DNA of 64,000 bases from Gammaproteobacteria bacterium Milos-ODIII6 (GCA_029228645.1 JAPTHR010000003.1:248001-312000); one strand, 5' to 3'; counted from the stretch's first letter, positions 33,414 to 43,581 are shown. Notes: generated from the letters alone by a model not told the origin. Program-made: numbers and translations.

Positions 33414-34412
33414 ATGGAAGCGCTTCTGTTACAGGTTCTCAATGGTCTGGACAAGGGCGGCGCGTACGCGCTCATCGCCCTCGGCCTGACCCTGGTCTTC
33501 GGCACCCTCGGAGTGGTGAACTTCGCGCACGGCGCGCTGTTCATGCTTGGCGCCTTCGTTGCGGTCAGCGTGCAGAACGTGCTGACCATCTCGAAGAAGG
33601 TCAAGGATGAAAGCATCACCTTCTTCGATGCGTACAAGGAGACCCCCTATCTCGAGATATGGTGGGGCGACTTCGGTAGCCTGATCATCGATTTCTCCGT
33701 CCCGATAGCGATCCTGGTAGCCATTCCGGTGATGCTCCTGATCGGCCTGGCGATGGAGCGTGGTCTGGTGCGCCACTTCTACAAGCGCGAGCATGCCGAC
33801 CAGATCCTGGTGACTTTCGGCCTCGCTATCGTCCTGCAGGAGATCGTGAAGGCGAACTTCGGCGCCAACCCGATCCCGATTTCCGCCCCGGACGCGGTTG
33901 CGGGCAGCGTCGATATCGGCTCGATGTTTGGTTTGACCGGGGTGGTATACCCCTGGTGGCGGATTCTCTACCTGTGCTTCTCGCTGGCGGTCATTGCGGG
34001 CGTATTTGCCTTCCTGCATATGACCACCTTCGGCATGGTGGTGCGCGCCGGCATGCACGACCGGGAGACGGTCGGTCTGCTCGGCATCGATATTCAACGG
34101 CGTTTCACCATCGTGTTTGGTCTTGCGGCGGTGGTGGCCGGCTTGGCAGGGGTGATGTATACGCCGATTCTGCCGCCCGATTACCACATGGGCATGGACT
34201 TCCTGGTGCTGTCCTTCGTGGTCGTCGTGGTCGGTGGCATGGGTTCGCTGCCCGGAGCGGTCGCGGCCGGTTTCCTGCTCGGTATCCTGCAGTCGTTCTT
34301 CTCGATGAACGAGGTCAAGCAGTATCTGCCGGGTATCGACCAGATCATCATCTACCTGGTCGCGGTCATTATCCTGCTGGTCAGGCCGCGCGGCTTGATG
34401 GGCAAGGACTGA
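33414..34412 (+). CDS. Branched-chain amino acid-type ABC transporter permease (LivH family)
   Basis: Membrane permease of 332 residues with multiple hydrophobic helices. Family motifs include [23 protein letters not shown] at the N-terminus and [17 protein letters not shown] and [17 protein letters not shown] near the C-terminus. A longer than usual hydrophilic loop ([17 protein letters not shown]) follows the second helix. It is followed by the LivM-type gene after 10 bp. Confidence 0.93.
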   Translation: MEALLLQVLNGLDKGGAYALIALGLTLVFGTLGVVNFAHGALFMLGAFVAVSVQNVLTISKKVKDESITFFDAYKETPYLEIWWGDFGSLIIDFSVPIAILVAIPVMLLIGLAMERGLVRHFYKREHADQILVTFGLAIVLQEIVKANFGANPIPISAPDAVAGSVDIGSMFGLTGVVYPWWRILYLCFSLAVIAGVFAFLHMTTFGMVVRAGMHDRETVGLLGIDIQRRFTIVFGLAAVVAGLAGVMYTPILPPDYHMGMDFLVLSFVVVVVGGMGSLPGAVAAGFLLGILQSFFSMNEVKQYLPGIDQIIIYLVAVIILLVRPRGLMGKD

Positions 34413-34422
34413 GGACAAACGC

Positions 34423-35580
34423 ATGCATCAGATCATTACTCCTTCCTCGCGTGGCAAGGACCTCTCGATCCTGCTGATCTTCATCGCGGTGGTCCTGACC
34501 GCGCCCCTCTGGGGCAGCCTCATCGGTGCGGGTTATCCGGACCTGCTGCAGAAGTTCGCGATCTTCGGGCTGTTCGCCATCGGCTACAACCTCCTGTTCG
34601 GGCTGACCGGTTACCTCTCGTTCGGACATGCTGCCTTTCTCGGGGTCGGCTCCTATGTCACGGTCTGGTCGTTCAAACTGCTGAGCATGAACGTCATCCC
34701 GGCGGTGATGTTCGCGGTGGTCTTCTCCGGCATTTTTGCCCTGGTCATCGGCTTTCTCAGCCTGCGTCGCAGCGGGATCTACTTCTCGATCCTGACCCTG
34801 GCGTTCGCCCAGATGTCGTACAACCTGGCGTACTCGGTATTGACCCCGATCACCAACGGTGAAACCGGTCTGCGGGTATTGCGTGACGACCCGCGCGTTA
34901 TCGACAATGCCCTGGGTGTCACGCTCGAGGGCTCCCCTCTGGGCGACCTGTTTGGCATCACCCTGACGGGCTACGCCGGTTTCTATTTCTGCGCGGCCAT
35001 GCTGATCCTGGGCTTCTGGTTGTCGCTCAAGATATTCCGCTCTCCCTTCGGCATGAAACTGGTGGCGATCAAGTCCAACCAGACCCGCATGGAATACACC
35101 GGTTTCAACCCGCGCCCCTATCTGCTCAGTGCCTTCGTCATCTCCGGCATGTATGCCGGTCTGGCGGGGTCCCTGATGGCGATCACCGATCCGCTGGCAG
35201 GTGCGGAGCGGATGCAGTGGACGGCCTCGGGTGAGGTGGTGCTGATGACGATCCTCGGCGGCCTGGGCACGCTTTTCGGCCCGATCCTGGGTGCCGCCAC
35301 GATCAAGTACTTCGAGAACATCTTCTCCGCGATCAACCTGCAGGTGCTGGAGAACACCTTTGCCTTCATGCCCGAGTGGCTTGGCGGCATCATGGTGACC
35401 ATCACCCGGCCGTTCGTGGGCGAGGGCTGGCATCTCACCCTTGGCGTGCTGTTCATGTTGATCATCATCTTCATGCCGGGTGGACTGATCGAGGGCTTCC
35501 GCCGGCTCAGTCGCTTGTTCGGGGGCAAAAAGGCAGCCTCGGAAACGCCGGCGGCTGAATCCGAGGGAGGTGTCAAGTGA
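34423..35580 (+). CDS. Branched-chain amino acid-type ABC transporter permease (LivM family)
   Basis: Second permease, 385 residues, many helices. Typical LivM text: [63 protein letters not shown] and [17 protein letters not shown]. The charged C-terminal tail is Gly/Glu-rich. Its stop overlaps the GTG start of the ATPase gene (GTGA). Confidence 0.93.
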   Translation: MHQIITPSSRGKDLSILLIFIAVVLTAPLWGSLIGAGYPDLLQKFAIFGLFAIGYNLLFGLTGYLSFGHAAFLGVGSYVTVWSFKLLSMNVIPAVMFAVVFSGIFALVIGFLSLRRSGIYFSILTLAFAQMSYNLAYSVLTPITNGETGLRVLRDDPRVIDNALGVTLEGSPLGDLFGITLTGYAGFYFCAAMLILGFWLSLKIFRSPFGMKLVAIKSNQTRMEYTGFNPRPYLLSAFVISGMYAGLAGSLMAITDPLAGAERMQWTASGEVVLMTILGGLGTLFGPILGAATIKYFENIFSAINLQVLENTFAFMPEWLGGIMVTITRPFVGEGWHLTLGVLFMLIIIFMPGGLIEGFRRLSRLFGGKKAASETPAAESEGGVK

Positions 35581-36353
35581 GTAACGGCGACAACGATTTC
35601 GTGCTGTCGATTCGCGGCGTAAACAAGACGTTTGGCGGACTCCAGGCACTCTCGGACATCAACCTGAACATCGAAAAGGGCAAGGTGCACGCCATCATCG
35701 GGCCGAACGGCGCCGGCAAGTCGACGCTGCTCAACACCTGTATCGGCCTGCTGACTCCGGACAGCGGTTCGATCACCTTCGGCGGCAAGGACCTGACCAA
35801 GAGCATGACCCCGCACGCGATCAACCAGGCGGGCATTTCGCGCGTGTTCCAGACACCGCAGATATTTCCGGAGCTCTCGATCCTGCAGAACGTCATGATT
35901 CCGGCCTTTGCCAAGCGTGACGGCGCGTTCAGCTTCAATCCGCTGAAGGCGCTGCGCGAGGAAGAGGGCATCTTGAACGAGGCGACGACTTTACTGGACG
36001 ACCTCGGCATGGGCGAGGGCGCGCATCACCATGCCGGCAATCTGTCGCGCGGCAACAAGCGCCGGCTCGAGCTTGCCATGTGCCTGATCCAACACCCGAA
36101 ACTTTTGCTCCTGGATGAGCCGACCGCGGGCATGGCGCGGCATGACACCAACCGCACCATCGAGCTGCTCAAGAAGATCAAGGAGAGCGGCATGACCAAG
36201 GTCATCATCGAGCACGACATGCACGTGGTGTTCAGTTTGGCCGATCGCATCAGCGTCCTGGCGCAGGGGGCGATCATCGCCGAGGGGACGCCGGACGAGA
36301 TCAAGGGCCATCCGAAGGTTCGCGAGGCCTACCTGGGGAGTGCCGAGATATGA
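35577..36353 (+). CDS. Branched-chain amino acid-type ABC transporter ATPase (LivG family)
   Basis: A 258-residue ATPase: Walker [11 protein letters not shown]-loop in [13 protein letters not shown], signature [13 protein letters not shown] (a variant with Arg for the first Gly of LSGG), Walker [12 protein letters not shown], and the H-loop EHDM. Starts at GTG 35577, overlapping livM; its stop overlaps the next ATPase gene (ATGA). The LSRG signature is normal for this branch. Confidence 0.93.
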   Translation: MSNGDNDFVLSIRGVNKTFGGLQALSDINLNIEKGKVHAIIGPNGAGKSTLLNTCIGLLTPDSGSITFGGKDLTKSMTPHAINQAGISRVFQTPQIFPELSILQNVMIPAFAKRDGAFSFNPLKALREEEGILNEATTLLDDLGMGEGAHHHAGNLSRGNKRRLELAMCLIQHPKLLLLDEPTAGMARHDTNRTIELLKKIKESGMTKVIIEHDMHVVFSLADRISVLAQGAIIAEGTPDEIKGHPKVREAYLGSAEI

Positions 36354-37114
36354 GTTTCAGTAGCAAGCAAGCACCGAACCGCCCACCGATCAAGGCGCAG
36401 GGTACCTCCCCGGCATTCTTCTCCGCCTGGGAGCTGCACGCCTACTACGGCGAGAGCTACATCGTTCAGGGGGTGAGCTTCGATATCCGTGAAGGCGAGA
36501 TCCTGGCGCTGTTGGGGCGCAACGGAGCCGGCAAGACCTCCACCCTGCGCGCGATCGCGCGCGCCGATGCGCCGGAGATGCGGCATGGCGAGGTCTGGTT
36601 GGACCATCAGGCGGTGCACAACATGCAATCCTGGCAGGCGGCCCGTTCCGGTATCCAGCTGGTGCCGGAGGACCGGCGCATCATTCCCGGTTTGACGGTC
36701 CAGGAAAACCTCGAACTGGCGCAGATCGCGCCGCCGGTGGGCTGGACCATCGAGCGCATCTACGAGCACTTCCCGCGCCTGGCGGAACGCCGCGAGCAGA
36801 TCGGGATCACGCTCTCCGGTGGCGAACAGCAGATGCTCGCGGTCGCGCGGGCCCTCGCCCGGGACGTGAAGCTGCTGCTGCTGGATGAGCCCTACGAGGG
36901 GCTCGCGCCGGTCATCGTGCAGGAGATCGAACGCATCCTGGAGAGCATCCGCGAACTCGGCATCACCACCATCATCGTCGAGCAGAACGCGATCGCGGCG
37001 CTCAGCCTGGCAGATCGCGCCGTGATCCTGGACATGGGCCAGGTGGTGTTCGACGGTCTCGCCCAGGAAGTGCTCGACAACCACGAGCTGCGCGAGGAGT
37101 ACCTCGCGATCTGA
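36350..37114 (+). CDS. Branched-chain amino acid-type ABC transporter ATPase (LivF family)
   Basis: A 254-residue ATPase: Walker A GRNGAGKTS, signature LSGGEQQMLAVARAL, Walker B LLLLDEPYEGLAP, and EQNAIAALSLADRAVILDMG at the C-terminus. The first 25 residues (SSKQAPNRPPIKAQG region) are an unusual Pro/Lys-rich extension before the family start. Last gene of the five-gene transporter operon; an intrinsic terminator follows. Confidence 0.93.
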   Translation: MSFSSKQAPNRPPIKAQGTSPAFFSAWELHAYYGESYIVQGVSFDIREGEILALLGRNGAGKTSTLRAIARADAPEMRHGEVWLDHQAVHNMQSWQAARSGIQLVPEDRRIIPGLTVQENLELAQIAPPVGWTIERIYEHFPRLAERREQIGITLSGGEQQMLAVARALARDVKLLLLDEPYEGLAPVIVQEIERILESIRELGITTIIVEQNAIAALSLADRAVILDMGQVVFDGLAQEVLDNHELREEYLAI

Positions 37115-37146
37115 GCGGGTTTTGGCGCCGCGTTTCAGCGCCAGAA

Positions 37147-37171
37147 AACGCCGGCCTCGAGCCGGCGTTCT
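37147..37171 (+). terminator. Intrinsic terminator of the ABC transporter operon
   Basis: AACGCCGGC (37147-37155) pairs with GCCGGCGTT (37161-37169) around loop CTCGA, followed by CTTCGTT. The loop and loop-closing bases match those of the fusA2 terminator at 40787. Confidence 0.75.
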
Positions 37172-37327
37172 TCGTTGCGCGCGCGAACAAGGGTTGCTGG
37201 GAGTCGGCTGTCCGGGTTTTTTGATCATCCCGGCCGCATGCTGCCAGAATCAAATCGCATCCGGCTTACCCGCTGGGTCCCTGCGGGACATACAATGCAC
37301 CCGACAATCACAGACAGGACCCCCTGC

Positions 37328-38458
37328 ATGTCCCAACATATCGGAATTCTCACCGCCGGCGGCGACAGCCCCGGCCTCAATGCTGCGATCCGCGGTGTCG
37401 GCAAGGCCGCGCAAGGCGTGTACGACATGCGGGTGATCGGTTTCCGCGACGGTTTCCGCGGCTTGGTGGAGAACCGCGCCGTGGACCTGGGGGGCGGGGT
37501 CTTGTCAGGCATCCTCACCGTCGGCGGGACCATCCTCGGCACCAGCCGCGATAAACCGCACAAGATGAAGATCGGCGGCAAGGTCCAGGACATGACCGAT
37601 GTGATCGTCGAAAACTACCAGGCCAACCATCTCGATGCGCTGGTGTGCCTGGGCGGCGGGGGTACCCAGAAAAACGCCCTGGTACTCAAGGAGAAGGGCC
37701 TGAATGTCATCACCATGCCGAAGACGATCGACAACGATGTCGGTCTGACCGATACCACCTTCGGTTTCGACACCGCCTTGGGGATTGCGACCGACGCGAT
37801 CGACCGCCTGCACAGTACCGCGCACAGCCATCACCGCATCATCGTGGTCGAGATCATGGGGCATCGCGCCGGCTGGCTGGCGCTGGGGGCGGGGATCGCG
37901 GGCGGCGCGGATGTCATCCTGTTGCCGGAAATGCCCTACAGCCTGCAGACGGTGGCCGATGCGATCACCGACCGGGTCAAAAGCGGCAAGAACTTCAGCA
38001 TCGTTGCGGTGGCCGAGGGGGCCATGAGCGTCGAGGATGCGGCTCGGGTGCAAGCGATCCATGAGCGCATTCAGAGCGCCGAAGCGGCCGATGAGCGCAA
38101 GGCCCGCAAGCAGGCCAAGAGCGACCTGAAGGCGATCGAGGCGGGCGCCGGGGACCATACCCTGCAACTGGCCCGACAGCTGGAGGAACTCACCGGGCTG
38201 GAGTCTCGACCGACCATCCTCGGGCACCTGCAGCGCGGAGGCACCCCTTCAGCGGCTGACCGCCTGCTGGCAACCCGCCTGGGCACCGCCTGTGCCGACC
38301 TGATCAATGACCAGCATTTCGGCGTGATGGTGGCGGCGCGTGGCGAGCATGCGGTGCCGGTTCCGCTGGAAGAGGTGGCGGGCAACAAGAAGCTGGTGCC
38401 GCCGGACCATCCCTGGGTGGTCAGTGCCGGCAGGGTCGGGGTTTGTCTGGGTAACTGA
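37328..38458 (+). CDS. 6-phosphofructokinase of the mixed ATP/PPi group
   Basis: A 376-residue PfkA-superfamily enzyme: [35 protein letters not shown] with the catalytic Asp135, [16 protein letters not shown] and [15 protein letters not shown]. The specificity site is odd. GGGGT (109-113) replaces GGDGS/GGDDS, so Gly111 stands where E. coli has Asp103 and Gly112 matches its Gly104. Lys132 in PKTIDND matches the PPi-type Lys124. ATP or PPi use therefore cannot be read off. In sulfur-oxidising autotrophs related PPi enzymes work in Calvin-cycle and gluconeogenic direction. ATG 37328 fits the family start. Confidence 0.88.
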   Translation: MSQHIGILTAGGDSPGLNAAIRGVGKAAQGVYDMRVIGFRDGFRGLVENRAVDLGGGVLSGILTVGGTILGTSRDKPHKMKIGGKVQDMTDVIVENYQANHLDALVCLGGGGTQKNALVLKEKGLNVITMPKTIDNDVGLTDTTFGFDTALGIATDAIDRLHSTAHSHHRIIVVEIMGHRAGWLALGAGIAGGADVILLPEMPYSLQTVADAITDRVKSGKNFSIVAVAEGAMSVEDAARVQAIHERIQSAEAADERKARKQAKSDLKAIEAGAGDHTLQLARQLEELTGLESRPTILGHLQRGGTPSAADRLLATRLGTACADLINDQHFGVMVAARGEHAVPVPLEEVAGNKKLVPPDHPWVVSAGRVGVCLGN

Positions 38459-38680
38459 CCGGCGGTGATCCCCCGGGGGTGCGCAGCCGGCTTGCCTGTC
38501 CCCGATATTTTTGCGGCGCTGGCTGCGCCAGAATGCTAAAATGTGCGCCAATTTACCTGCATATGGTGGAATTTTTCAGCGAAATCAATAGCTTGGGATT
38601 GCTGAAGGGGCTCCTTTGCGCGCCTCCAGGCTTCGCAGGATCCGAATTGAGTTTTTCGAACCTTATTACAGAGACCCGAC

Positions 38681-40765
38681 ATGACTGATCTCAACATGTA
38701 TCGCAACATCGGCATCTTCGCCCACGTGGACGCGGGCAAGACCACCACCACCGAACGGATCCTGAACCTGACCGGCAAGACCCACAAGATCGGTGAGGTG
38801 CACGATGGTGAGGCCACCACCGACTTCATGGATCAGGAGCGCGAGCGCGGCATCACGATTCAATCGGCTGCCACCACCTGTTTCTGGAAAAATCACCAGT
38901 TCAACATCATCGACACCCCGGGACACGTCGACTTCACCATCGAGGTTTACCGCTCGCTCAAGGTGCTCGATGGCGGCGTGGGCGTGTTCTGCGGTTCGGG
39001 CGGCGTCGAGCCCCAGTCCGAGACCAACTGGCGCTACGCCAACGAGTCCGAGGTCGCGCGGATCATCTTCGTCAACAAGCTGGACCGCCTGGGCGCCGAT
39101 TTCTACCGCGTGGTAGACCAGGTCGAGAACGTGCTCGCGGCCAACCCGCTGGTCATGACCCTGCCGATTGGCACCGAGGACGATTTCGCCGGGGTGATCG
39201 ATCTGCTGACCCGCAAGGCCTGGATCTGGGACGACTCCGGCGATCCCCACAATTACCGTTTGGAAGATGTCCCGGCTGATTTGGCCGACAAGGTCGAGGA
39301 GTACCGCGAGAAGCTGATCGAGACCGCCGTCGAACAGGACGACGACCTCATGGAGGCCTATCTCGAAGGCGAGGAGCCGTCGGTCGACGACATCAAGCGT
39401 TGCATCCGCAAGGGCACAATCGCCCTGGATTTCTTCCCGACCTACTGTGGTTCCGCTTTCAAGAACAAGGGCATCCAGTTGGTCCTCGACGCGGTGGTCG
39501 ATTATCTGCCGAGCCCGACCGAGGTCGAACCTCAGCCGGAAGTCGACATGGAAGGCAACGAGACCGGTGAGAAGGCGATCGTGGATTCCGATCGTCCGCT
39601 GCGCGCGCTGGCATTCAAGATCATGGACGACCGTTTCGGCGCGCTGACCTTCACCCGCATCTACTCCGGCAGCCTGAAGAAGGGCGACAACGTGCTCAAC
39701 ACCTTCACCGGCAAGACCGAGCGCATCGGCCGGATCGTGGAGATGCACGCCAACGACCGCAAGGAGCTCGATTCTGCGCACGCCGGTGACATCATTGCGC
39801 TGGTGGGCCTGAAGAATACCCAGACAGGCCACACCCTGTGTGATCCGAACAAGCCGGCAACGCTCGAACCGATGGTGTTCCCCGATCCTGTGATCTCGAT
39901 TGCGATCAAGCCCAAGGACAAGGGTTCCACCGAGAAGATGGGCATCGCGCTGAACAAGATGATGCAGGAGGATCCGTCCTTCCGTGTCGAGACCGACGAG
40001 GAGTCCGGCGAAACCATCATCAAGGGCATGGGCGAACTCCACCTCGATATCAAGGCGGACATCCTCAAGCGGACCCATGGCGTGGACGTCGAAATGGGAC
40101 GGCCCCAGGTGGCCTACCGTGAGACTATCACCATGCCGATCGAGGACAGCTACACCCACAAGAAGCAGACCGGTGGTTCCGGTCAGTTCGCCAAGATCGA
40201 TTACAAGATCGAGCCGGGCGAGAAGAACAGCGGTTATGAGTTCGAGTCGGTGGTTACCGGCGGTAACGTGCCGCGCGAATTCTGGCCGGCGGTCAACAAG
40301 GGGTTTGGTGTGAGCATGCAAGAGGGGCCGCTGGCTGGCTTTCCGCTGCTGGATGTCAAGGTCACCCTGGTCGACGGTGGCTTCCACCCGGTCGACTCCT
40401 CGGCGATCGCCTACGAGATTGCGGCCAAGGCGGCCTACCGTCAGTCGGTCCCCAAGGCCGGTCCGCAACTGCTCGAGCCGATCATGAAGGTGGACGTGTT
40501 CACCCCCGATGATCACGTCGGTGACGTGATCGGTGACCTCAACCGCCGACGCGGCATGATCCAGGGCCAGGAGTCCGGCCCCACGGGTGTGCGCGTCAAG
40601 GCCGAGGCCCCGCTCGCCGAGATGTTCGGTTACATCGGCGACCTGCGTACCATGACCTCTGGTCGTGGCCAGTTCTCCATGGAGTTCTCGCACTATGCCC
40701 CTTGCCCCAACAATGTCGCCGAAGAGGTGATAAAGGAAGTCAAGGCGCGCAAAGCGGCGGGCTGA
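38681..40765 (+). CDS. fusA2: Elongation factor G, second paralogue type (FusA2)
   Basis: A five-domain translational GTPase of 694 residues. G1 is [12 protein letters not shown], then [17 protein letters not shown] and [10 protein letters not shown]. It carries [20 protein letters not shown] instead of the canonical AVGGVQPQSETVWRQA, which marks the FusA2-like branch. There are no rpsL, rpsG or tuf neighbours, so it is not the str-operon copy. Domains II to V are complete ([35 protein letters not shown]). A strong terminator follows. Paralogues of this kind may act in recycling or under special conditions; its role here is unknown. Confidence 0.92.
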   Translation: MTDLNMYRNIGIFAHVDAGKTTTTERILNLTGKTHKIGEVHDGEATTDFMDQERERGITIQSAATTCFWKNHQFNIIDTPGHVDFTIEVYRSLKVLDGGVGVFCGSGGVEPQSETNWRYANESEVARIIFVNKLDRLGADFYRVVDQVENVLAANPLVMTLPIGTEDDFAGVIDLLTRKAWIWDDSGDPHNYRLEDVPADLADKVEEYREKLIETAVEQDDDLMEAYLEGEEPSVDDIKRCIRKGTIALDFFPTYCGSAFKNKGIQLVLDAVVDYLPSPTEVEPQPEVDMEGNETGEKAIVDSDRPLRALAFKIMDDRFGALTFTRIYSGSLKKGDNVLNTFTGKTERIGRIVEMHANDRKELDSAHAGDIIALVGLKNTQTGHTLCDPNKPATLEPMVFPDPVISIAIKPKDKGSTEKMGIALNKMMQEDPSFRVETDEESGETIIKGMGELHLDIKADILKRTHGVDVEMGRPQVAYRETITMPIEDSYTHKKQTGGSGQFAKIDYKIEPGEKNSGYEFESVVTGGNVPREFWPAVNKGFGVSMQEGPLAGFPLLDVKVTLVDGGFHPVDSSAIAYEIAAKAAYRQSVPKAGPQLLEPIMKVDVFTPDDHVGDVIGDLNRRRGMIQGQESGPTGVRVKAEAPLAEMFGYIGDLRTMTSGRGQFSMEFSHYAPCPNNVAEEVIKEVKARKAAG

Positions 40766-40786
40766 AGAAGCCTCCCTTGCGTAAAG

Positions 40787-40811
40787 AACCGGGCCTCGAG
40801 CCCGGTTTTTT
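40787..40811 (+). terminator. Intrinsic terminator of fusA2
   Basis: AACCGGGC (40787-40794) and GCCCGGTT (40800-40807) form an 8-bp stem around CTCGA, followed by a run of Ts to 40811. It sits between converging genes. Confidence 0.9.
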
Positions 40812-40843
40812 ATGCCTGCCTGGTCATGGCAGGTGCAAGGGTG

Positions 40844-41647
40844 TCAGCGTAGGGCACGTAGCGCAGCACGGTTCTGGCGCGTGAAGTTACGCGCCAGGGT
40901 ATGCAGCGGAATCTCCAATGCCTGTCCGAGTGCGAGCGCGTCGGCGAACAGCCGCTTTCCGTCGAGACGTGGAAGGCCCGAAGCAAACCCGAACGCGATC
41001 ACGTTGCCACCCTGGACCTGCAGGTGGGCGATGCCGCCACCGAACACCGATTGCAGGGCCTCCCGCGCCAGCAGGCTGTCGCGATACTCGCTGCTCCACT
41101 GGTTGAGCAACAGCAGGCCCTGTTCGTTCAGTCGCTGGCGGCACAGCGCCAGAAAGTCGGAGGTATTCTGGCCGGCATGCACCCCTTCTGCCTGGTAGAG
41201 GTCGGCGAATATCAGGTCGTAGCGGCTTGGGTCTTCGCTCGCGAGGAACTCTTCGGCGTCTGAGCAGACCAAGCTAAGGTGTGCATCGTCGGGCTTCAGG
41301 TCGAACCATTCGAGTGCCATGTCGATCACGCCCTGGCGCGCTTCGATTGCGGTGATGTCCAAATTGGGTCTGGCGTGCTGAATGGCACGTACCAGGCTGC
41401 CGCCGCCGAGACCAAGTATCAGTGCAGTGCGTGCTTGCTTCCGGAGCAGCAGCCCGAGCAACATGGCCTGGGTATAGACATGTTCCAGGCGATGCGGGGA
41501 GAGGGTGTTGAGGCAGCTCTGCTCGACCTTGTTGCCGAAGGTGAGGAATCGGTGTTGACCGAGTTGGCGCACACAGATCGCGCCCTGCTCGTCGGAGACC
41601 TGAGCAAGCAGGGCTCCCAGTGGGTGAGCATCGCTGGAATCAGCCAC
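40844..41647 (-). CDS. Spermidine synthase-like protein (SAM-dependent fold)
   Basis: About 267 residues with the spermidine-synthase/methyltransferase Rossmann core: ALILGLGGGSLVRAI, ITAIEARQGVIDMA and YDLIFADLYQAEGVHA, where a family Asp is kept. A Gln replaces part of the usual polyamine-binding pair. No separate N-terminal beta domain typical of SpeE is seen beyond a short stretch, so true polyamine synthesis is uncertain. The preferred start is GTG at 41647, overlapping the DUF302 stop by 8 bp. The ATG at 41710 would put 24 codons inside the DUF302 gene. Confidence 0.8.
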   Translation of the reverse strand: MADSSDAHPLGALLAQVSDEQGAICVRQLGQHRFLTFGNKVEQSCLNTLSPHRLEHVYTQAMLLGLLLRKQARTALILGLGGGSLVRAIQHARPNLDITAIEARQGVIDMALEWFDLKPDDAHLSLVCSDAEEFLASEDPSRYDLIFADLYQAEGVHAGQNTSDFLALCRQRLNEQGLLLLNQWSSEYRDSLLAREALQSVFGGGIAHLQVQGGNVIAFGFASGLPRLDGKRLFADALALGQALEIPLHTLARNFTRQNRAALRALR

Positions 41648-42029
41648 CCAGCTTTTCCGCCACGCGCTCGAGCATGGCCTTTGCTTCCGCGGCGACCATC
41701 TTCGGTTCATCGCTGGCGCACAGGCCGAGAACGGTCACCGGGTCCATGAAGCTGACCACCGTGTTGCCCGCGCCGTCCTCACGCAGGATGACGTTGCACG
41801 GCAGGAGCGTGCCCGCGTTGGGTTCGGCGTCGATGACGCGGTCTGCGAGCTTCGGGTTGCAGGCGCCGAGAATGTGGTAGGCTGGAATTTCTTTGCCCAT
41901 CTTGTTCTTGAAGATCGCTTGCACGTCGACGTCGCTCACGATCCCGAGATGTTCCGCGAGCAGGGCGTCACGTACTTTTTCGAACGCTTTGCCGTAGGGC
42001 ATTGCCAGGGTCAGATTGAATTCATACAC
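41640..42029 (-). CDS. DUF302 family protein
   Basis: A 129-residue protein fitting DUF302: YGKAFEKVRDALLAEHLGIVSDVDVQAIFKNKM is the family's N-terminal core, followed by ILGACNPKLADRVIDAEP and LLPCNVILRED. Function unknown; structures suggest a small ligand-binding or redox-related fold. Contains two conserved cysteines (GACNP, LPCNV). First of a two-gene minus-strand unit with the spermidine-synthase-like gene. Confidence 0.92.
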   Translation of the reverse strand: MYEFNLTLAMPYGKAFEKVRDALLAEHLGIVSDVDVQAIFKNKMGKEIPAYHILGACNPKLADRVIDAEPNAGTLLPCNVILREDGAGNTVVSFMDPVTVLGLCASDEPKMVAAEAKAMLERVAEKLGG

Positions 42030-42174
42030 CGTTCGGTTCTCCGACTGGTCGAGGGGTTGAATCTATGCCGAATGGCACACACATGAAACGGGATGCGGAA
42101 GTATAAGTAACCCACTGAAGTTATTCATGAGGGGCGATGGTCCTCGGACGGGGATACCAGGCTCCAGGAGTGTG

Positions 42175-43566
42175 ATGGTGAAAATTGAACTGAAACTCGG
42201 GGCTGCTCTGCCCGCCGCGCTCGCGGCACTCCTGACGGCTCCGGTCCTGGGGCAGGAAGCACCGCTATACGTTCCGGCGGAAGGTTATTACCCACCGGTA
42301 GCGGGCTATGCGCCGGACCCTTATGCGACATACGAAGCGGGTCCGGCAGCCGCTTACGCAACGGGTCAGTACCCCTACGAGGGGCAGGTTCCGGGCTACG
42401 ACCCGTCGCAATACGGCTACCAGAGCCAAGACCCGGCTTACGACCCGGCGCAGTACGGCTACCAGACCCAGGCACCGGCCTACGACCCCGCGCCGTATGG
42501 TTACCAGGGACAGACCCCGGCCTATGACCCGGCGCCGTATGGTTACCAGGGACAGGCCCCGGCCTATGACCCGGCGCCGTATGGTTACCAGGGACAGGCC
42601 CCGGCCTATGATCCGGCACCGTATGGTTACCAGGGCCAGGCTCCGGACTATGGCGCGGGCTCCTACGGCCAACCTGGCGCAGCCGGAGGTTATCCATCCG
42701 ACGGGTACGGCTACCAGGCGCAGCCCGGGTATGGCGATCTGCAGCCGGGGTCTGCTCCAGCTTACGCCCAGCCAGGCTATGCTGTTGACCCCTACGCAGC
42801 CGCTCCCTACGCGATGGATCAGAGTGGCTATTACCCCGGTTTCGCGCAGCAGCCTGGCTATGGCTATGCCCCGCCGGCCTCTTACCCGGGCTACGGCAGC
42901 GCCTCTCCGTTCGACCGTTTCTCCGGGAGTGGTCCCTGGAACAACTTGAATGCGCCGGATATCTTCGGCAGCAGCAGTCCCTTCCAGGACCCTCTCCAGC
43001 ACGAGGGTCAATGGGCCAAGAAGGGCTTCCGCCCCTGGAGGAGCGGACCCTTCGCCTATGACAAATGGGAAGATCACCCCGCAACCCAGATGCCCTGGGG
43101 TAACTTTCCCGGCTGGGGCAAGGGTTTCTTCGGTGGCTACGGGCCGGACAGCTGGGAGGGCGCCACCCCCTGGGGCAACGACGTCCCGTTCAAATGGTTC
43201 GACCCGACCGATCCCGAGGAATCGGTCGCCGAGATCTGGGAAGATGCCCTGAATGCGCCAAGCAAGGTCGGAAGATTGCCGCCCGGCTGGACCGCGCCTT
43301 ATATCAGTGTGCCGAACCCGATCGACGTGGAGAACGAGTTTGAACGCAACGCCATGAACGCGCCGGATGAGATCCACAAGATGTGGGGCAGCAGCGAGGG
43401 TGCGGGCTTCGGCAGTGACTCGTCAGACGACGACGAAAAGGCCGAAGCCGGGGAAAAGACGGAAAAGGCCACGCAGTCAGACGATCCTGACAAGCGCTCT
43501 GAAGGTGAACCGGCGAAATCCGTGGCCAATACGCCGCAAAGACCGCAGTTCGCCCCCGTGCGCTGA
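42175..43566 (+). CDS. Exported Tyr/Gly/Pro/Gln-rich tandem-repeat protein
   Basis: No known domain. A 463-residue protein with a clear signal peptide (KLGAALPAALAALLTAPVLGQ). A Tyr-rich region follows with six exact-length 14-residue repeats of the type PAYDPAPYGYQGQA, then Tyr/Gly/Pro/Gln-rich text. A Trp/Gly/Pro/Phe-rich half (about residues 240-400: GSGPWNN, MPWGNFPGWGKGFFGGYG) comes next, and the acidic-Lys tail is low in complexity. The bias recalls sulfur-globule envelope proteins of purple sulfur bacteria and structural or adhesive proteins, but this is inference. ATG 42175 has AGGAG 4 nt upstream; a GTG at 42178 is possible. A strong terminator follows. Confidence 0.85.
   Translation: MVKIELKLGAALPAALAALLTAPVLGQEAPLYVPAEGYYPPVAGYAPDPYATYEAGPAAAYATGQYPYEGQVPGYDPSQYGYQSQDPAYDPAQYGYQTQAPAYDPAPYGYQGQTPAYDPAPYGYQGQAPAYDPAPYGYQGQAPAYDPAPYGYQGQAPDYGAGSYGQPGAAGGYPSDGYGYQAQPGYGDLQPGSAPAYAQPGYAVDPYAAAPYAMDQSGYYPGFAQQPGYGYAPPASYPGYGSASPFDRFSGSGPWNNLNAPDIFGSSSPFQDPLQHEGQWAKKGFRPWRSGPFAYDKWEDHPATQMPWGNFPGWGKGFFGGYGPDSWEGATPWGNDVPFKWFDPTDPEESVAEIWEDALNAPSKVGRLPPGWTAPYISVPNPIDVENEFERNAMNAPDEIHKMWGSSEGAGFGSDSSDDDEKAEAGEKTEKATQSDDPDKRSEGEPAKSVANTPQRPQFAPVR
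42391..42642 (+). repeat. Six in-frame copies of a 42-bp tandem repeat
   Basis: Units begin at 42391, 42433, 42475, 42517, 42559 and 42601. The fourth and fifth are identical over all 42 bases, which points to recent duplication; the first two and the sixth have drifted. A degenerate seventh unit follows at 42643. Confidence 0.95.
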
Positions 43567-43581
43567 ATCCCCCGCGTGGAA

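Noticed and set aside
38666..40693. 675-codon open frame antisense to fusA2
   Set aside because: Shadow of a highly conserved gene; no motif or RBS.
42391..42642. CRISPR-like regular repeats
   Set aside because: Units are contiguous, a multiple of three, with no spacers, and encode the repeat of a secreted protein.
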